Shown here in pieces: positions 1 to 10,624 of a DNA stretch of 32,909 bases. The position numbers and the translations under genes were made by a program. The notes beneath the pieces were generated by a model. The model did not search any database. It was not told the origin of the DNA and worked only from the letters and a program-made list of their open reading frames with translations. Each line of letters begins with the position of its first letter. Within the stretch, counting starts at the first letter, position 1. This stretch comes from Oehlia diaphana (taxonomy: Eukaryota; Glomeromycota; Glomeromycetes; Glomerales; Glomeraceae): contig QZLH01000074.1 in the NCBI GenBank assembly GCA_003833135.1, positions 38,704 to 71,612 on the forward strand, read 5' to 3'.

Positions 1-155
1 TTATCAGTAGGCAAGGTTTTTTATCCAATTGAAGAAAGTATCGTCCTTTTTCTCGCATTTGTTGTACTCGTATGGTTAAAACTTTTTTTTTTATCAGTAG
101 GCAAGGTTTTTTATCCAATTGAAGAAAGTATCGTCCTTTTTCTCGCATTTGTTGT
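1..155. repeat. Left arm of foldback: 90-bp tandem repeat, about 1.7 copies
   Basis: Positions 1-90 are repeated at 91-155, where the match stops. The same unit occurs in reverse complement at 434-625, so the two blocks form a large inverted repeat around a spacer of about 280 bp. The unit carries a long T-run and has no sign of coding. Confidence 0.85.
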
Positions 156-290
156 AAAGTTTACTTAACAGTTTATTAGCAATTAGAATATCACATTGAT
201 ATATAAATCATAAAAATTAGGATAATAATTTATAAGTCCAATAAACCATTTTCTTTAATATAAACGAATATTTATACTACTGACGCTAAT

Positions 291-432
291 GATATAGGGA
301 GTAAGATTGATTTTAGATTCTCCTTGGTTTAATTTATCTTCTAATAACTCTTTTAAAGTAAAAGCCACTCGAATAAATGTTGGAACCATTTCCTAGATTG
401 AAATTAATTTGTTATATTAATTTAATTTAATT
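291..432 (-). pseudogene. Duplicated fragment of a cytochrome P450 exon and intron
   Basis: These 142 bases match 2427-2568 with one mismatch that I can see (t/g near 317). On the minus strand the copy has part of the first recognisable P450 exon (about 34 codons, MVPTFIRVAFTLKELLEDK...), its AG acceptor and part of the preceding intron. It lacks the rest of the exon and is not itself a gene. The copy ends exactly at the single N at 433. Confidence 0.85.
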
Positions 433-433
433 N
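433..433. other. Single ambiguous base (N)
   Basis: A lone N sits exactly where a 142-bp copied P450 fragment ends and the right foldback arm begins. It may mark an assembly join, so the structure around it should be treated with caution. Confidence 0.9.
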
Positions 434-625
434 CATACGAGTACAACAAATGCGAGAAAAAGGACGATACTTTCTTCAATTGGATAAAAAACCTTGCCTA
501 CTGATAAAAAAAAAAGTTTTAACCATACGAGTACAACAAATGCGAGAAAAAGGACGATACTTTCTTCAATTGGATAAAAAATCTTGCCTACTGATAAAAA
601 AAAAAAGTTTTAACCATACGAGTAG
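434..625. repeat. Right arm of foldback: 90-bp tandem repeat, two copies plus a stub
   Basis: Units begin at 434, 524 and 615 (the last one broken off), with a period of 90-91 bp. They are the reverse complement of the block at 1-155. The 62-residue ORF here is just the repeat unit translated twice and is not called as a gene. Confidence 0.85.
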
Positions 626-938
626 AAAAAAAAAGTAAAATATTTAACTTAAACTAGATTTACCCGGCGATGATTCTTTACGCTCACGATCTCCTGAGGT
701 AAATTTGAAGGACGGGGTAACGCTTTAAAAAAAAAACTGTTTTCTATTTCACACATTTTACCAAGTATTATAATTATTTTTTTATAGATAGGCGACTTAC
801 ATGAATACCATCAAAAAAATAGATTTATTAAGATAAACAACTTTATGCATATATCAATTTATACACAATTAATAAAATAAATGTATATATTTAAAGTATG
901 AGAATAATAAAAAGATATAAATTATAAATAAATTCTTC

Positions 939-2528
939 TTAACCTTCAACTTTAGAAACAATTAATCCAAGATATGGACTAGGCTTACTAACACCTATAG
1001 TTCTCTTATTAAATTTAAAACCCTCAATTGGTTGAAAAACAAAATTCCTAATTAACATACTTAATAATATCTTAAATTCAGTTAAAGCTAATTTATTTCC
1101 TATACAAGATCTTGTACCGGCGAGGAAAGGTAAATAATTTAGATTTGACACATTTTTAGTTAATGAAGGATCTAACCACCTTTTTGGATCAAAATCATTG
1201 GCTGTTGGGCCCCAGATTTCAGGTGATTTATGAAGTGCTGAAAGGGCCATCATTATTGTAGTATTCTATTTTTAATAATAACAATAAATAATAAATTATT
1301 TTGAAAAATTTTAGATATATATACTGTATAAAATAATAAACATACCTTTGGAATTAAATATTCTCCTAAAACCACATCTTTAACATTAGCCCGACCAATT
1401 ATTGGCGCTAAAATAAAAAATTACCAAGTTAATAACTGAAATGATTTTATAAATATTTTAAATTAATATAATTAATATAAAAAAAAATTATACCAGGAGA
1501 ATTTATTCTTAAAATTTCTTTAATTGTGCAATTCAAATACTCCAAAGAATTAATTTCATCATATGTAGGGTTGAATTTTGATTTATCAGGAAAAGCTTTA
1601 ACTAATTCTTCACGCAATAAGTCTTGCTCATGTGGATGTTGTGCAAGTAAAAGCAAAGCCCACAAAGTCGAAGCACTCGTGGTTTCATGGCCTGCTATTA
1701 GAAATGTCATAACCTGAAGTAATAATAATGTGTGAACATTTTTAAAAAATGATTGACATAACCGGTAAGGAATTAATGTTAATGCTGGTAATGGTTTGAC
1801 TTGAAATTATGTAATTCTGCCCGCCGGTTAATTTCCTCCCGGCTTTTTAATTACCTGATATTGTAATTCTTCATCAGTCATTTTCTCTTCAACGGGTAAT
1901 GTTTTATTAATATTAATTAACAAAGATAGAAGGTCCTTGCTTTTCAATTCTCCATTTTTCGCTTCATTATATTTTTCATCCATCAATTTCTTTGATACTC
2001 GCCTAATAATTGCACACGCATTTTTAAAATTCTTATTCATAGATATCGGAATATCTCTCAAAAATGGGATATAATTCGATAAAACGCTGATGACAAAGCG
2101 TAAGACAGGGTTTGGACCATTAAAAAGAAAATTATAGGCTTCTGCTAATTCGTTTGAAGTTGTTAACGAATTAAATTCATAATTAAATCCTAAGTAAATA
2201 AATAGAAATTATTAAACGTCTAGTACCATTAATATCTGGAACGTCTGCGAAAATATATACAGAATAGAATGTACTACAATATTTTGATGTAAAAATCATA
2301 TGTAGTATAAATTATTAATGCCAAAGTTGTCGCAACTGCAGCAACTATACTTGGAAAGCATTAATTTTTGATAAAATTTATCTTTTTCTCACCAACTAAG
2401 CCAATGACATCTAAAGTAGCTTTTGAGATATAGGGAGTAAGATTGATGTTAGATTCTCCTTGGTTTAATTTATCTTCTAATAACTCTTTTAAAGTAAAAG
2501 CCACTCGAATAAATGTTGGAACCATTTC
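939..2528 (-). pseudogene. Cytochrome P450, N-terminally incomplete (five exons)
   Basis: Haem-thiolate monooxygenase. Minus-strand exons: 2528-2393, 2189-1855, 1713-1494, 1407-1346 and 1265-939. All have GT...AG borders and phases that add up (1,080 nt, 359 codons plus stop). Motifs in order: TLDVIGLVGFNYEFNS; I-helix AGHETTS (oxygen activation); K-helix EILR (ExxR); FDPKRW (PERF-like); haem loop FLAGTRSCIG with the cysteine thiolate ligand. Fungal P450s run to about 500 residues, so about 150 N-terminal residues (membrane anchor, B and C helices) are absent. The first exon opens at a clear acceptor, so upstream exons once existed, but I find none towards 5,245. It is either truncated or continues in an exon I missed. 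The exons shown have no stop or frameshift. An in-frame ATG at 2525-2523 could start a short form, which would not be a normal P450. Confidence 0.75.
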
Positions 2529-2568
2529 CTAGATTGAAATTAATTTGTTATATTAATTTAATTTAATT

Positions 2569-5245
2569 ATTTATTTTATTTTCTAATACTATTAAAGTAT
2601 AATTACTTTGATATTGTTATGAGTGAAAGCTGGATTCAACATTTTTCTCTGTCTTTTGCTCTTCACTTTCCGCAAGTACAAGACTTCTACCGACAATTAA
2701 AACATATCGTCCCACATTTCAGGGGGTTTAATATAATCATAAGCATGATATAATGTGATATCTTGGATTATTTTTGTATCTGCGACAAAAATAATTGGCC
2801 GATTACATCAATAACATCATGAAATTTTAGGTAGATCAGTTCACGTAATTCCACATGGATTAGTTCAGAAATATGTGGAATCCCACACATTCCTATATGA
2901 ATGATATGATGTCCTACGCGAATTTACATCGAATTTTGTGAATCTTACGCCGAAAATACCACACAGGGTATTTTTAAAATATCTATTCAGATTTCCACGT
3001 ATTTCTCCATGCGGATTTTAAGTGGATTCATTGAATTTTACAATACTCCATATTTTTGTATCTACTTAAGATATGGTATATATATATACACAGTATATAA
3101 AGGATAGTACATGTGTTGATAAATACTAAATAAAATAAAGATAATATACCTATTCTGTCAAAAACGACTTAAAATTTCCAAAAAAATATGTTTCAGATGG
3201 CGGGCCAATTCTTTACAAAAGAGAAACATAAAATAGCCATATAAATAATTTATAAGTGACCCATCCTACACAAAAAAGCCAACTAGATAAGATAAATTAA
3301 AGGGGTTTTTCTTCTTTTTTTTGAGAAACTTCATTATAAATTGGTCAATGGGGCGATCACAGTTTTCGCAATTTAATTACCATTGTTTACTCGTTTATCC
3401 GATGTTTAGTGCTTAAAGAAATATCTAGAAGATTTCGATGTTTAACTGGACAAAGGGTAAATGGTCATATTCCGGTTTTCGTAGGGGAGTAGAATCTCGA
3501 ATCAGACCTTACAAACCTTGTAAATTAATTTTGTAAAATTGGTGTCCTTTTGATCAAGTAAAGTTTAATTTGTTTACCTATGAAAATAATCTACTGTATT
3601 TTAAATGTTGTTTTATCCGTAAATTATAATACCGCAGTTTCGCCAATATCACAAAAATGTGTAACGTATGATAAAAAAAAAAATATATTATACTTCGTGC
3701 CTTGTAATAATTATCCACTTACCGAAATGAATATACATTCTGCCCTCAGTATAACGAATTCATGATATATCGCTTCAAGATTGCATCGAATTTGAAAATT
3801 TTTTCTTTTTTTTTATAGAAATAATATAAAAATAGAAAAAAAACTTAAAATTTTTTATAAAAATATAAGTAATATTAGAAATGATTAACATAAAAGTTGG
3901 AACCGGATAAAGTTAATATTATAAAAAGCTTTTGAGAAAATTAAGTATATAAATAAAGTAAAAATTAATAAAAATTCGGTTTTTAAAATTAGGGGTATGG
4001 AATATGTCTGGGCCGCGTGACCAGAATTATGGTTTGCGTAAATACGAAAATCCTTTTCCTTTATAGATAATTCCTGACAGAAACTATTGCCTTTTTTGGA
4101 TACCGACCGAAATTATCATAATTCCGGCCCTGAAAAAATGCGTAGTAAAAATTTTTTGGACTTTTTATATATATTTCGGGATCCTGTTTACGTGAAATCT
4201 CCGTGGCAATATAATCGATGTTAACCAACGATCTTCGCTAGCTTGGATCAGATGAGCGATTGAAGATGTGGTTTTTAGATTGCTTGTTCATCAAATTATT
4301 TTGACTAATTAGACCACTCATCAGTCTATCAATTTGCGCTCGAGAACACTCTTATTCGAGAATAAAGAACTATTAATTATAAGAATCAATAACTGTTCAC
4401 CTAAAAAATGGGAATAATTCCGAAATTTTAATATCAATATTCAAATATAAAAAGTAATATGCTCACATAATATTCAAAACTGATTGTGTAAATCATGTAC
4501 ATTCAATTCTACGAACACGATAATGATTTACAAAGGCTAGTTTTTCATTTTCTGTGTTTTGTTTTTTAGTTTAATTGTACTTGTATATTACTATATATTT
4601 CTGACCTTTTATTTATTGTCCGTTTGGAACAATGATAAATAAAGAAATGCGTTACTAACAAAAAAAAAAAAAAAAAAATTCTTTTAGGAAATTACTGCAT
4701 ATTACGAAGAGAGATTTATGTTATTATGTTACAAGAAGTATATTAATTGAAAAATATATCTCAATCCTTGTAGTTTTATAAAATAAATAAATTAATAAAT
4801 AATTAATAAACTACTTTATTTAAATATTAATTTTAAATATTTTGTGTAACAACAAGTAAAACACAATTCGGGTAATCATCAAATTATAATCACCCGAATG
4901 ACATCAAAATCATGTCAGTGGTACAATGATATTGACACAGAATACGTAATTATTTGCATATGCACTTTTTTTTTAAAAACACTGCCACTAAGGCTGAAAT
5001 AATTTTTTTCGGTTACTTTTTTTTTTATTCCTTAATTATTTTAATCTGAATTCGATTATAATTTCCCTATAAAAAAAATCAATCCGTTTTTTATATTTCA
5101 TCTTTTTTCCGTAAAAGGCTCATAGTATCGCGGAATTTATCAAATTATTTACATTTTCCGTGAATAGATCCGTGAAAGGCTTATTTTTACGGAGTTTTTA
5201 CAGAAATAACGGATAAAATTTTTTATAGAGTTTGAAAAAATCTCA
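2569..5245. other. Intergenic, no gene recognised
   Basis: AT-rich sequence with many stops in all frames. The 61-residue ORF at 3580 has no recognisable content. A degenerate stretch at about 2820-3030 repeats words such as ttccac/gtggaa. A weak inverted pair lies near 4006 and 4128. A 19-A run at 4660-4678 follows an AATAAA by 16 bases. The kinase gene promoter must lie towards the right end, but I see no motif I would name. Confidence 0.6.
4638..4678 (+). other. AATAAA plus 19-A run: possible retroposed 3' end
   Basis: AATAAA at 4638-4643 is followed after 16 bases by an uninterrupted A19 tract at 4660-4678. That spacing is typical of a polyadenylated transcript copied back into DNA. I could not find a matching target-site duplication or a recognisable body upstream, so chance in AT-rich DNA remains possible. 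Confidence 0.3.
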
Positions 5246-8200
5246 ATGGATAAAAATAAAGTAATTAAGTTATCATATAAGATATGTAAAAAATGCAATT
5301 ATATATGTTACACAATACATTTTCAACAAAATTTCAAAAATTGGACTAGTGGAAACGATGATATAGATGAATTTATTCAAGATACTCAACTATCAACTCA
5401 TGAAAATCTAAGTAAAGTATTAGAATGGATACCTTACGATAGGTTTTATAATATCAAGAATATTACAGAAGGCAGGTATAAAGCAAATTGGATTGACGGA
5501 AATATAAGTTATTTAAGTTATTGGAGTGGTTATTGGAAAAGAATAAATCAAAATATGATTGTAGAACTGAAATTATTAAATAATCCAAAAAGTATTACAT
5601 TAGAATTGGTGGATGAGGTATGATAAATTTATTTCTTATTAAAATTTTTTGATAAATTTTCTTTTTTTTTCTAATATATTACTATATATCTGTAGATTAA
5701 TAGAGTTTATGGAATAACTCGAGATCCAGAAACATTAAATTATATAATGGTATTGAGTGGTGAATGTAAAAAATGCAATAATACATCATGTTTTGCAAAA
5801 CAATTTCAACAAAATTTCAACAATTGGACCAGTGGCAATGATGATATTGATAAACTTATTCGGAATATTCAGCTATCAGCTCATGATGGTCCAGAAGAAG
5901 CATTAGAATGGATATCTTATGATAGATTTTATAATGTCAAGAATATTGCAGATGACAGGTATAAAGCAAATTGGGTTGATGGAAATATAATTTATTGGAA
6001 TGATAATATTCAAAATTGGGAAAGAAAAAGTCAAAATATGATTGTGGAATTGAAAAGATTAAATAATTCAAAAGAAATTACACTAGAGTTCATGAATGAG
6101 GTAAGATAAATTTATTTTTATTACCATTTTTAGTATATCTTTAGATTCTTACTAAATATATTTTATTTTGCAGACAAAAATAGATTATGTATTTTATGGA
6201 ATAACTCAGAATCCGGAAACAAAAGATTATATAATGGTTTTGAGAAATAAATGTAAACAATGTAATTATACATGTTATGCAATGTATTTTCAACAATATT
6301 TCAACAATTGGACCAGTGGCAATGATGATATTGATAAATTTATTCATGATACTCAATTATTAGAACATACTAATGATTATATAAGAAATGCATTAGAATG
6401 GATACCTTATGATAAACTTTATAATATTAAATATATTACGGAAAACAAATATAATGCAAATTGGATTGATGGATATATAAGTTATTGGGATGATGATAAT
6501 CAAAATTGGAGAAGAATTTGTCAAAATATGATTGTAGAATTAAAAAGATTAAATAATTCAAAAGAAATTACATTAGAATTCATGAATGAGGTAAGAAAAA
6601 TTTATTTTTATTACTATTTTAGTATATCTTTAATTTCTTACTAATATATTTTATTTTGCAGACAAAAATAAATTATTCATTTTATGGAATAACTCAGAAT
6701 CCAGAAACAAAAATTTATATGATGGTTGTAAATGAAAGATGCAAGAAATGTAATTATACATGTTATGCAAAACTTTTTCAACAAAATTTTTTAAATTGGA
6801 CTAGTGGTAATCATGATATTGATAAATTTATTCAAGATACTCAGCTATCTACTCATAAAAATACAAAAAATGCGTTAGAATGGATACTTTACGATAAATT
6901 TTATAATATTGAAAGTATTGAAGAAGACAAGTATAGAGCAAATTGGATTGATGGAAATATATTTGATTGGGACCATATAAATCAAAATTGGGAAAGAAAA
7001 GGTAAAAATATGATTGTGAAATTAAAAATATTAAATAATCTAAAAAATAACATGTTAGAACTTGCGAATAAGGTATAATAAGTTTATTTTTTATTAAAAA
7101 TTTTTGATAAATATTCAATTTTTTTGCTAATATATTATATTTATAGATTAAAATAGATTATATATTTTATGGTATAACTCAGGATCCAGAAACAAAAGAC
7201 TATATAATGGTTTTAGGAGATAAATGTAAAAAATGTAATAATACATGCTATACAATACTTTTTCAACAAAATTTCATAAATTGGACTAGTGGCAATGATG
7301 ATATTGATAAATTTATTCAAGATACTCAGCTATCGACTCATGAAGATAATAAAAAAGCATTAGAATGGATACCTTATAATAAATTTTACAATATTAAATG
7401 CATTACAGAAAACAGGTATCAAGCAAATTGGATTGATGGATATATGTGGGATTGGGATAGTAATAATCAAAATTGGACACGAGTAAGTCAAAATATGATT
7501 GTGGAATTGAAAATATTAAATAATATAAAAAATATTACATTAGAATTTATGAATGAGGTATAATTATTCGATTTTTTATTTAAAATTTTTGATAATATGA
7601 TAAATATTCAATTTTTTTTTTGTTAATATATTATAGATTAAAATAGATCATGTATTTTACGGAATAACCCAGGATCCAGAAACAAAAAATTATATGATGG
7701 TTTTGAATGAAAAATGTAAAAAATGTAATGATATATGTTATACAATACGTTTTCAACAAAATTTCATAAATTGGACTAGTGGTAATCATGATATTGATAA
7801 ATTTATTCAAGATACTCAGTGTTCAGCTCATTATGATATGGAAAATGTATTAGAATGGATATCTTATGATAAATTTTATAATATTGAATGTATTACAGAA
7901 GATAAATATAAAGCAAATTGGATTGATGGTAGTATAAGTTATTGGCATCATGATAATCAAGATTGGGAAAGAGAAGATCAAAATATGATTGTTGAACTGA
8001 AAAAATTAAATAATCCAAAAGATATTGCATTAGAATTTGTAAATAAGGTATAATAAGTTTATTTTTTAAAAATTTTTGTAAGCCTTTAATCTTTACTATA
8101 TTATATTTGTAGGTTAATAAAGTTTATGGAATAACTCAAAATCCGGAAACAAAAGATTATATGGTAGCTTTGAATGAAAAATGTAAAGAATGCGATTATA

Positions 8201-8526
8201 TATGCTATTCAAAACGATTTCAGCAAAATTTTGACAATTGGACTAGTGGCAATGATGGTATTGATAAATTTATTCAAGATACTCAGCTATCAGCTCATAA
8301 AGATGTAAAAAATGTATTAGAATGGATACCTTATAATAAATTTTATGATATTAAGTATATTGCGGAAGGTGGATTTGGAAAGGTATATAGAGCAAATTGG
8401 ATTGATGGATATATGAACAAGTGGAATAGGCATAATAATAATTGGGAAAGGGGTGATCAAAATAGGTTTGTAGCTCTGAAAAGTTTAAATAATTCAAGAA
8501 ATGTTACGCTAGAATTTATGGAAGAG
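5246..8526 (+). repeat. Array of seven tandem exon modules (about 470 bp period)
   Basis: Seven direct repeats of exon plus intron, each about 120-139 codons. Approximate residue spans in the predicted protein: 1-124, 125-259, 260-398, 399-535, 536-672, 673-809 and 810-947. Knuckles in order: CKKCNYIC, CKKCNNTSC, CKQCNYTC, CKKCNYTC, CKKCNNTC, CKKCNDIC, CKECDYIC. Introns 2 (6101-6173) and 3 (6591-6661) are nearly identical, which shows that the duplicated unit includes the intron. The unit boundary is inside the kinase hinge: ...MMVL runs straight into NEKCKKC of the next copy. Confidence 0.9.
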
Positions 8527-9483
8527 GTATTATTAATTTATTGTTTAATGAGATTTTTGATGATTGTGTATTTTTATTAATATATTTTGCATATTTATAT
8601 GTAGATTACTTCACATAGACAAATATATGAAAAAAATTTTTATATTAAGTATTATGGAATAACTCAGGATCCAGAAACAAAAAACTATATGATGGTCCTG
8701 GATTATGCAGAGAGTGGAAGTTTGCGAGATTATCTAAATAAAAATTATAATGAATTAAGTTGGAATGTAAAGATTAATTATTTGCATAATATTGCATCTG
8801 GACTTTACAATATTCATAATAATGAGTTATTTCATCAAGATTTACATACTGGCAATATACTAATAAATTATGAAGATATTCTCATAGGTGATATAGGATT
8901 ATGCAAACCTGCAGATTATAATAGTACATCAGAAATTCCAAAAAATAGTATATATGGTGTTTTACCTTATATTGCTCCCGAAATTTTACGAGGGCAGAGT
9001 TATACTAAAGCTGCTGATATTTACAGTTTTGGCATAATTATGCATGAAATAATTTCTGGATTACCTCCGTATTATAATTTAAGTCATGATAACAATTTAG
9101 CAATTAAAATTTGTCAAGGGCTTAGGCCAAGGTTTGATACTGAAGTATCTCATCCAATTATACATTTAATCAAAAGATGCTTAGATGCAAATTCATCAAT
9201 TCGACCAACAACAATTGAAATTATAGATGAATTGTGGGAAATAAACATGAGTAATTTAACAGAAATACCAAAACAAATTAAAGAAATTAAAGAAGAAATT
9301 AATGATAATTTACCAATTAGTAATAAATCTTTGACTAGTTTATCATTTAATACACATCCAGAAGCCATTTATTCAAGTAGATTACTTAATTTTGATAATC
9401 TTCCTGAGCCAAAAAATTCTGATGATTATTATGAACAAAATGATGATATAATAAGCGAAAAAATTTCAGGTATTATTCAATAA
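5246..9483 (+). CDS. Protein kinase with seven tandem Cys-knuckle/N-lobe modules (eight exons)
   Basis: Exons: 5246-5617, 5696-6100, 6174-6590, 6662-7072, 7147-7557, 7637-8047, 8113-8526 and 8605-9483. Every intron is 66-79 bp, GT...AG and phase 0, and all joins stay open: 3,720 nt, 1,239 residues. Exons 1-7 each encode a CxxC knuckle (e.g. CKKCNYTC), NWTSGNDDIDKFIQDTQ, an EWIPYDKFYNI linker, then kinase N-lobe strands to the alpha-C region (xVELKxLNN). Exons 2-7 open with the preceding unit's beta4/hinge (YGITQDPETK). Exon 7 alone keeps the loop EGGFGKVY and VALK. Exon 8 (residues 948-1239) gives the C-lobe: HQDLHTGN (Q for the usual R), GDIGL in place of DFG, APE at YIAPEIL, DIYSFGI, then a NLPEPKNSDDYYEQ tail typical of this fungal family. 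The usual family member has one such module. ATG 5246 is the first in frame after a stop. Likely a cytosolic Ser/Thr or Tyr-like kinase; substrate unknown. Confidence 0.85.
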
Positions 9484-10624
9484 ATTATTTAAAATAATAT
9501 TAAATTTAAAATATTAACATCGTTTAATTTATTAAACAGAATCATTAAATTGAAATGGTAAATCTTAAATTTAAACCATTAAGATTTTATGTTCATTAAT
9601 CGTATTTTTAGGTAAAAATAGAGAAGTTTAGAACAAATATCAAATTAGTAATTAGTAAATTTTAATTGCTTATACATATTATTTTAAATATTTTTTTTTT
9701 CTTTTTTTATCATTATAATTTAAAATCCTGTTTAATGTTGCTGTGACTGAAAATGATTTTTTTTTTTTTTTTTGCTGCTTCAATTTGATGGATTGGCGAA
9801 TTTTTTTTATATATATATGTAATTAAACTGGATTTTAAATTTTAATGGTCATATATTTCATAATATACAGCGTTTACTGTATTTATATTATCATTATTTA
9901 TTGAATAAATCACCCATAAAAAATTTATAAAAATAAGATACTCCAATTTTTAGATACAAAATTGTGAAAATTTCATATTATACATATATCCCTCGATTTT
10001 TTATGCGAGATTACTAATTATTTTTTTTTTTTACTAGAACTAGTATCGATACAACTAATAATAAAAGGCCTACGATTCATATTAAATTTTTCACTAAATA
10101 GAAAACTGATTCCACGTTAATAATCCTAAATTCCCATAATTTTTAGTTTTAATATTACATACATTTTAAATATAATAAATTTTCTAAAGTTCAAAGCAAA
10201 TACCAAACTTAAAATCGGAAAGTGTAACTTTATCTGAAATTAATTAATTAAAAGAGTGCAGTAACATTCTTAATGGTTCATCCATTTGTCAGTTCAAGGA
10301 GTGACTCTCCATAATGGTTCGGTTAGGCGTTATTATATCAAATTGATACAATCAATATAGTGAATATACAGAGCAAATCACATTAGTAACATTAGTATTC
10401 AAGTACTATCATAAGGAAAAAGTCTTTTTATTATTGTCAACTGCGCAGTATGTCGCACTAATCAACCTTGATCAACTATGACCAATGAAATTCCACAAAG
10501 TATGGCGTGGTTAAAAACTTTATTTTAATTTGAAAAGAATCTGTGCCAGTCAATCACAAATCAATTCAAAATGGTTTAAACATAATTTTATGCTCTTTCT
10601 CCCACATCAAGCTTTGCCTAAAAT
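9484..10624. other. Intergenic, no gene recognised
   Basis: AT-rich, with poly-T runs near 9690, 9757 and 10021. It lies between the kinase stop and the BTB pseudogene start. A CCAAT-like sequence (gaccaatgaa) near 10479 lies about 145 bases upstream of the ancestral BTB start and could be a promoter relic. Nothing else stands out. Confidence 0.5.

Noticed and set aside
450..638. 62-residue ORF with two copies of MREKGRYFLQLDKK
   Set aside because: It is the 90-bp non-coding tandem repeat translated twice; the repetition comes from the DNA repeat, not from a protein domain.
1526..1717. Plus-strand ORF of 63 residues
   Set aside because: Antisense shadow of the P450 I-helix exon.
3580..3765. 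61-residue plus-strand ORF
   Set aside because: No recognisable motif, an A-run inside, and flanks full of stops; typical chance ORF length for this composition.
4006..4136. Possible small element with cagggccgg-like ends
   Set aside because: ctgggccgcg...gaattatgg and the reverse of aattatcataattccggccctg are roughly inverted, but mismatches are many and no target duplication is visible.
6141..7118. Minus-strand ORFs at 6141-6356 and 6849-7118
   Set aside because: Antisense shadows of kinase modules 3 and 4, rich in Tyr/Ile/Phe as expected from AT-rich coding sequence read backwards.
5246..8580. Seven separate small genes instead of one gene
   Set aside because: Each small ORF ends just after a GT donor at the same residue (…NEV or equivalent), and each next one begins in frame after an AG acceptor. 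All joins are phase 0 and the last leads into the kinase C-lobe, so one spliced gene explains everything better.
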